Shown piece by piece: positions 5,161 to 5,235 of a DNA stretch of 5,235 nucleotides. The stretch covers positions 1 to 5,235 of the forward strand of contig JAIRNB010000344.1 in assembly GCA_031258265.1 (NCBI GenBank), read 5' to 3'. A program made the position numbers and the translations under genes. The notes under the pieces are model-generated. The model searched no databases and had not been told where the DNA came from. It was given only the letters and a program-made list of their open reading frames with translations. This stretch comes from Treponema sp. Lineage in GTDB: Bacteria > Spirochaetota > Spirochaetia > Treponematales > Breznakiellaceae. Each line of letters begins with the position of its first letter. Position 1 is the first letter of the stretch.

Positions 5161-5235
5161 ATAATTCACATGTAGATACAATAGCCCGCTGTGTGATAAA
5201 ATAGGGAAGGAATAATTATCGGATAAAAGGGCAAC

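Larger units (their letters stand above)
4579..5235. other. Gene-free AT-rich region after dnaJ
   Basis: These 657 bases hold no open frame I would call a gene. Base composition changes sharply at the end of dnaJ, from GC-rich coding sequence to AT-rich sequence. From about 4675 the + strand is markedly T-rich. The contents are an AT-rich inverted repeat, a small GC-rich palindromic island (4792-4811) and a tandem pair of hairpin-bearing repeats. The last 75 bases hold several TATAAT-like words (TACAAT 5177-5182, TAAAAT 5197-5202) without a matching -35 at normal spacing. A gene may begin beyond the window, but I cannot see its start. Confidence 0.7.

Noticed and set aside
4999..5181. Minus-strand open frame of 60 codons
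   Set aside because: It covers repeat copy B only. The matching frame in copy A is stopped early, so it is not a conserved gene.

Overview
The window carries a compact bacterial heat-shock chaperone cluster on the + strand, in the order grpE, dnaK, dnaJ. Behind it lies a gene-free, AT-rich tail of about 650 bases that contains a diverged tandem repeat. DnaK and DnaJ strongly resemble Treponema-type spirochaete proteins as I remember them, for example EPTAASLAFGF in DnaK and the long Gly/Phe region in DnaJ. The chaperone genes are GC-rich, which would suit one of the higher-GC treponemes such as termite-gut species. The genus call rests on remembered similarity, not on a search.

Layout. Bases 1-409: no intact gene. 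An open frame entering from the left edge (3-278) is interrupted by a TGA at 150-152 and looks like a gene end or a decayed fragment. It is followed by a possible sigma70-type promoter (256-285) and a GC-rich hairpin just before grpE. Bases 410-1177: grpE, with acidic, probably disordered extensions at both ends. Bases 1178-1437: a 260-base spacer with several inverted repeats, including a long hairpin with a T-rich arm (1353-1382) and a GC-rich hairpin (1401-1419) that touches the dnaK ribosome binding site. Bases 1438-3366: complete dnaK. Bases 3367-3438: a 72-base gap that can fold almost entirely into one imperfect hairpin, starting in the dnaK stop codon and ending just before the dnaJ ribosome binding site. 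Bases 3439-4578: complete class A dnaJ with a GTG start. Bases 4579-5235: no convincing gene. This stretch holds an 11-bp AT-rich inverted repeat (4623-4696) and two copies of a roughly 162-bp unit (4834-4995 and 4996-5160), each enclosing a hairpin-forming segment bounded by GGACAACC and GGTTGTCC.

How the genes work together. DnaK binds and releases exposed hydrophobic peptide segments in an ATP-driven cycle. DnaJ delivers substrates and stimulates ATP hydrolysis, and GrpE exchanges ADP for ATP. All catalytic and metal-binding motifs I checked are intact. I see no hrcA gene next to grpE and no CIRCE operator before any gene. Instead, each of the three start regions has its own GC-rich hairpin, which may point to control at the RNA level (inference).

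I found no previously undescribed multi-gene system. The best candidate for something new is the pair of tandem hairpin repeats at the right-hand end.
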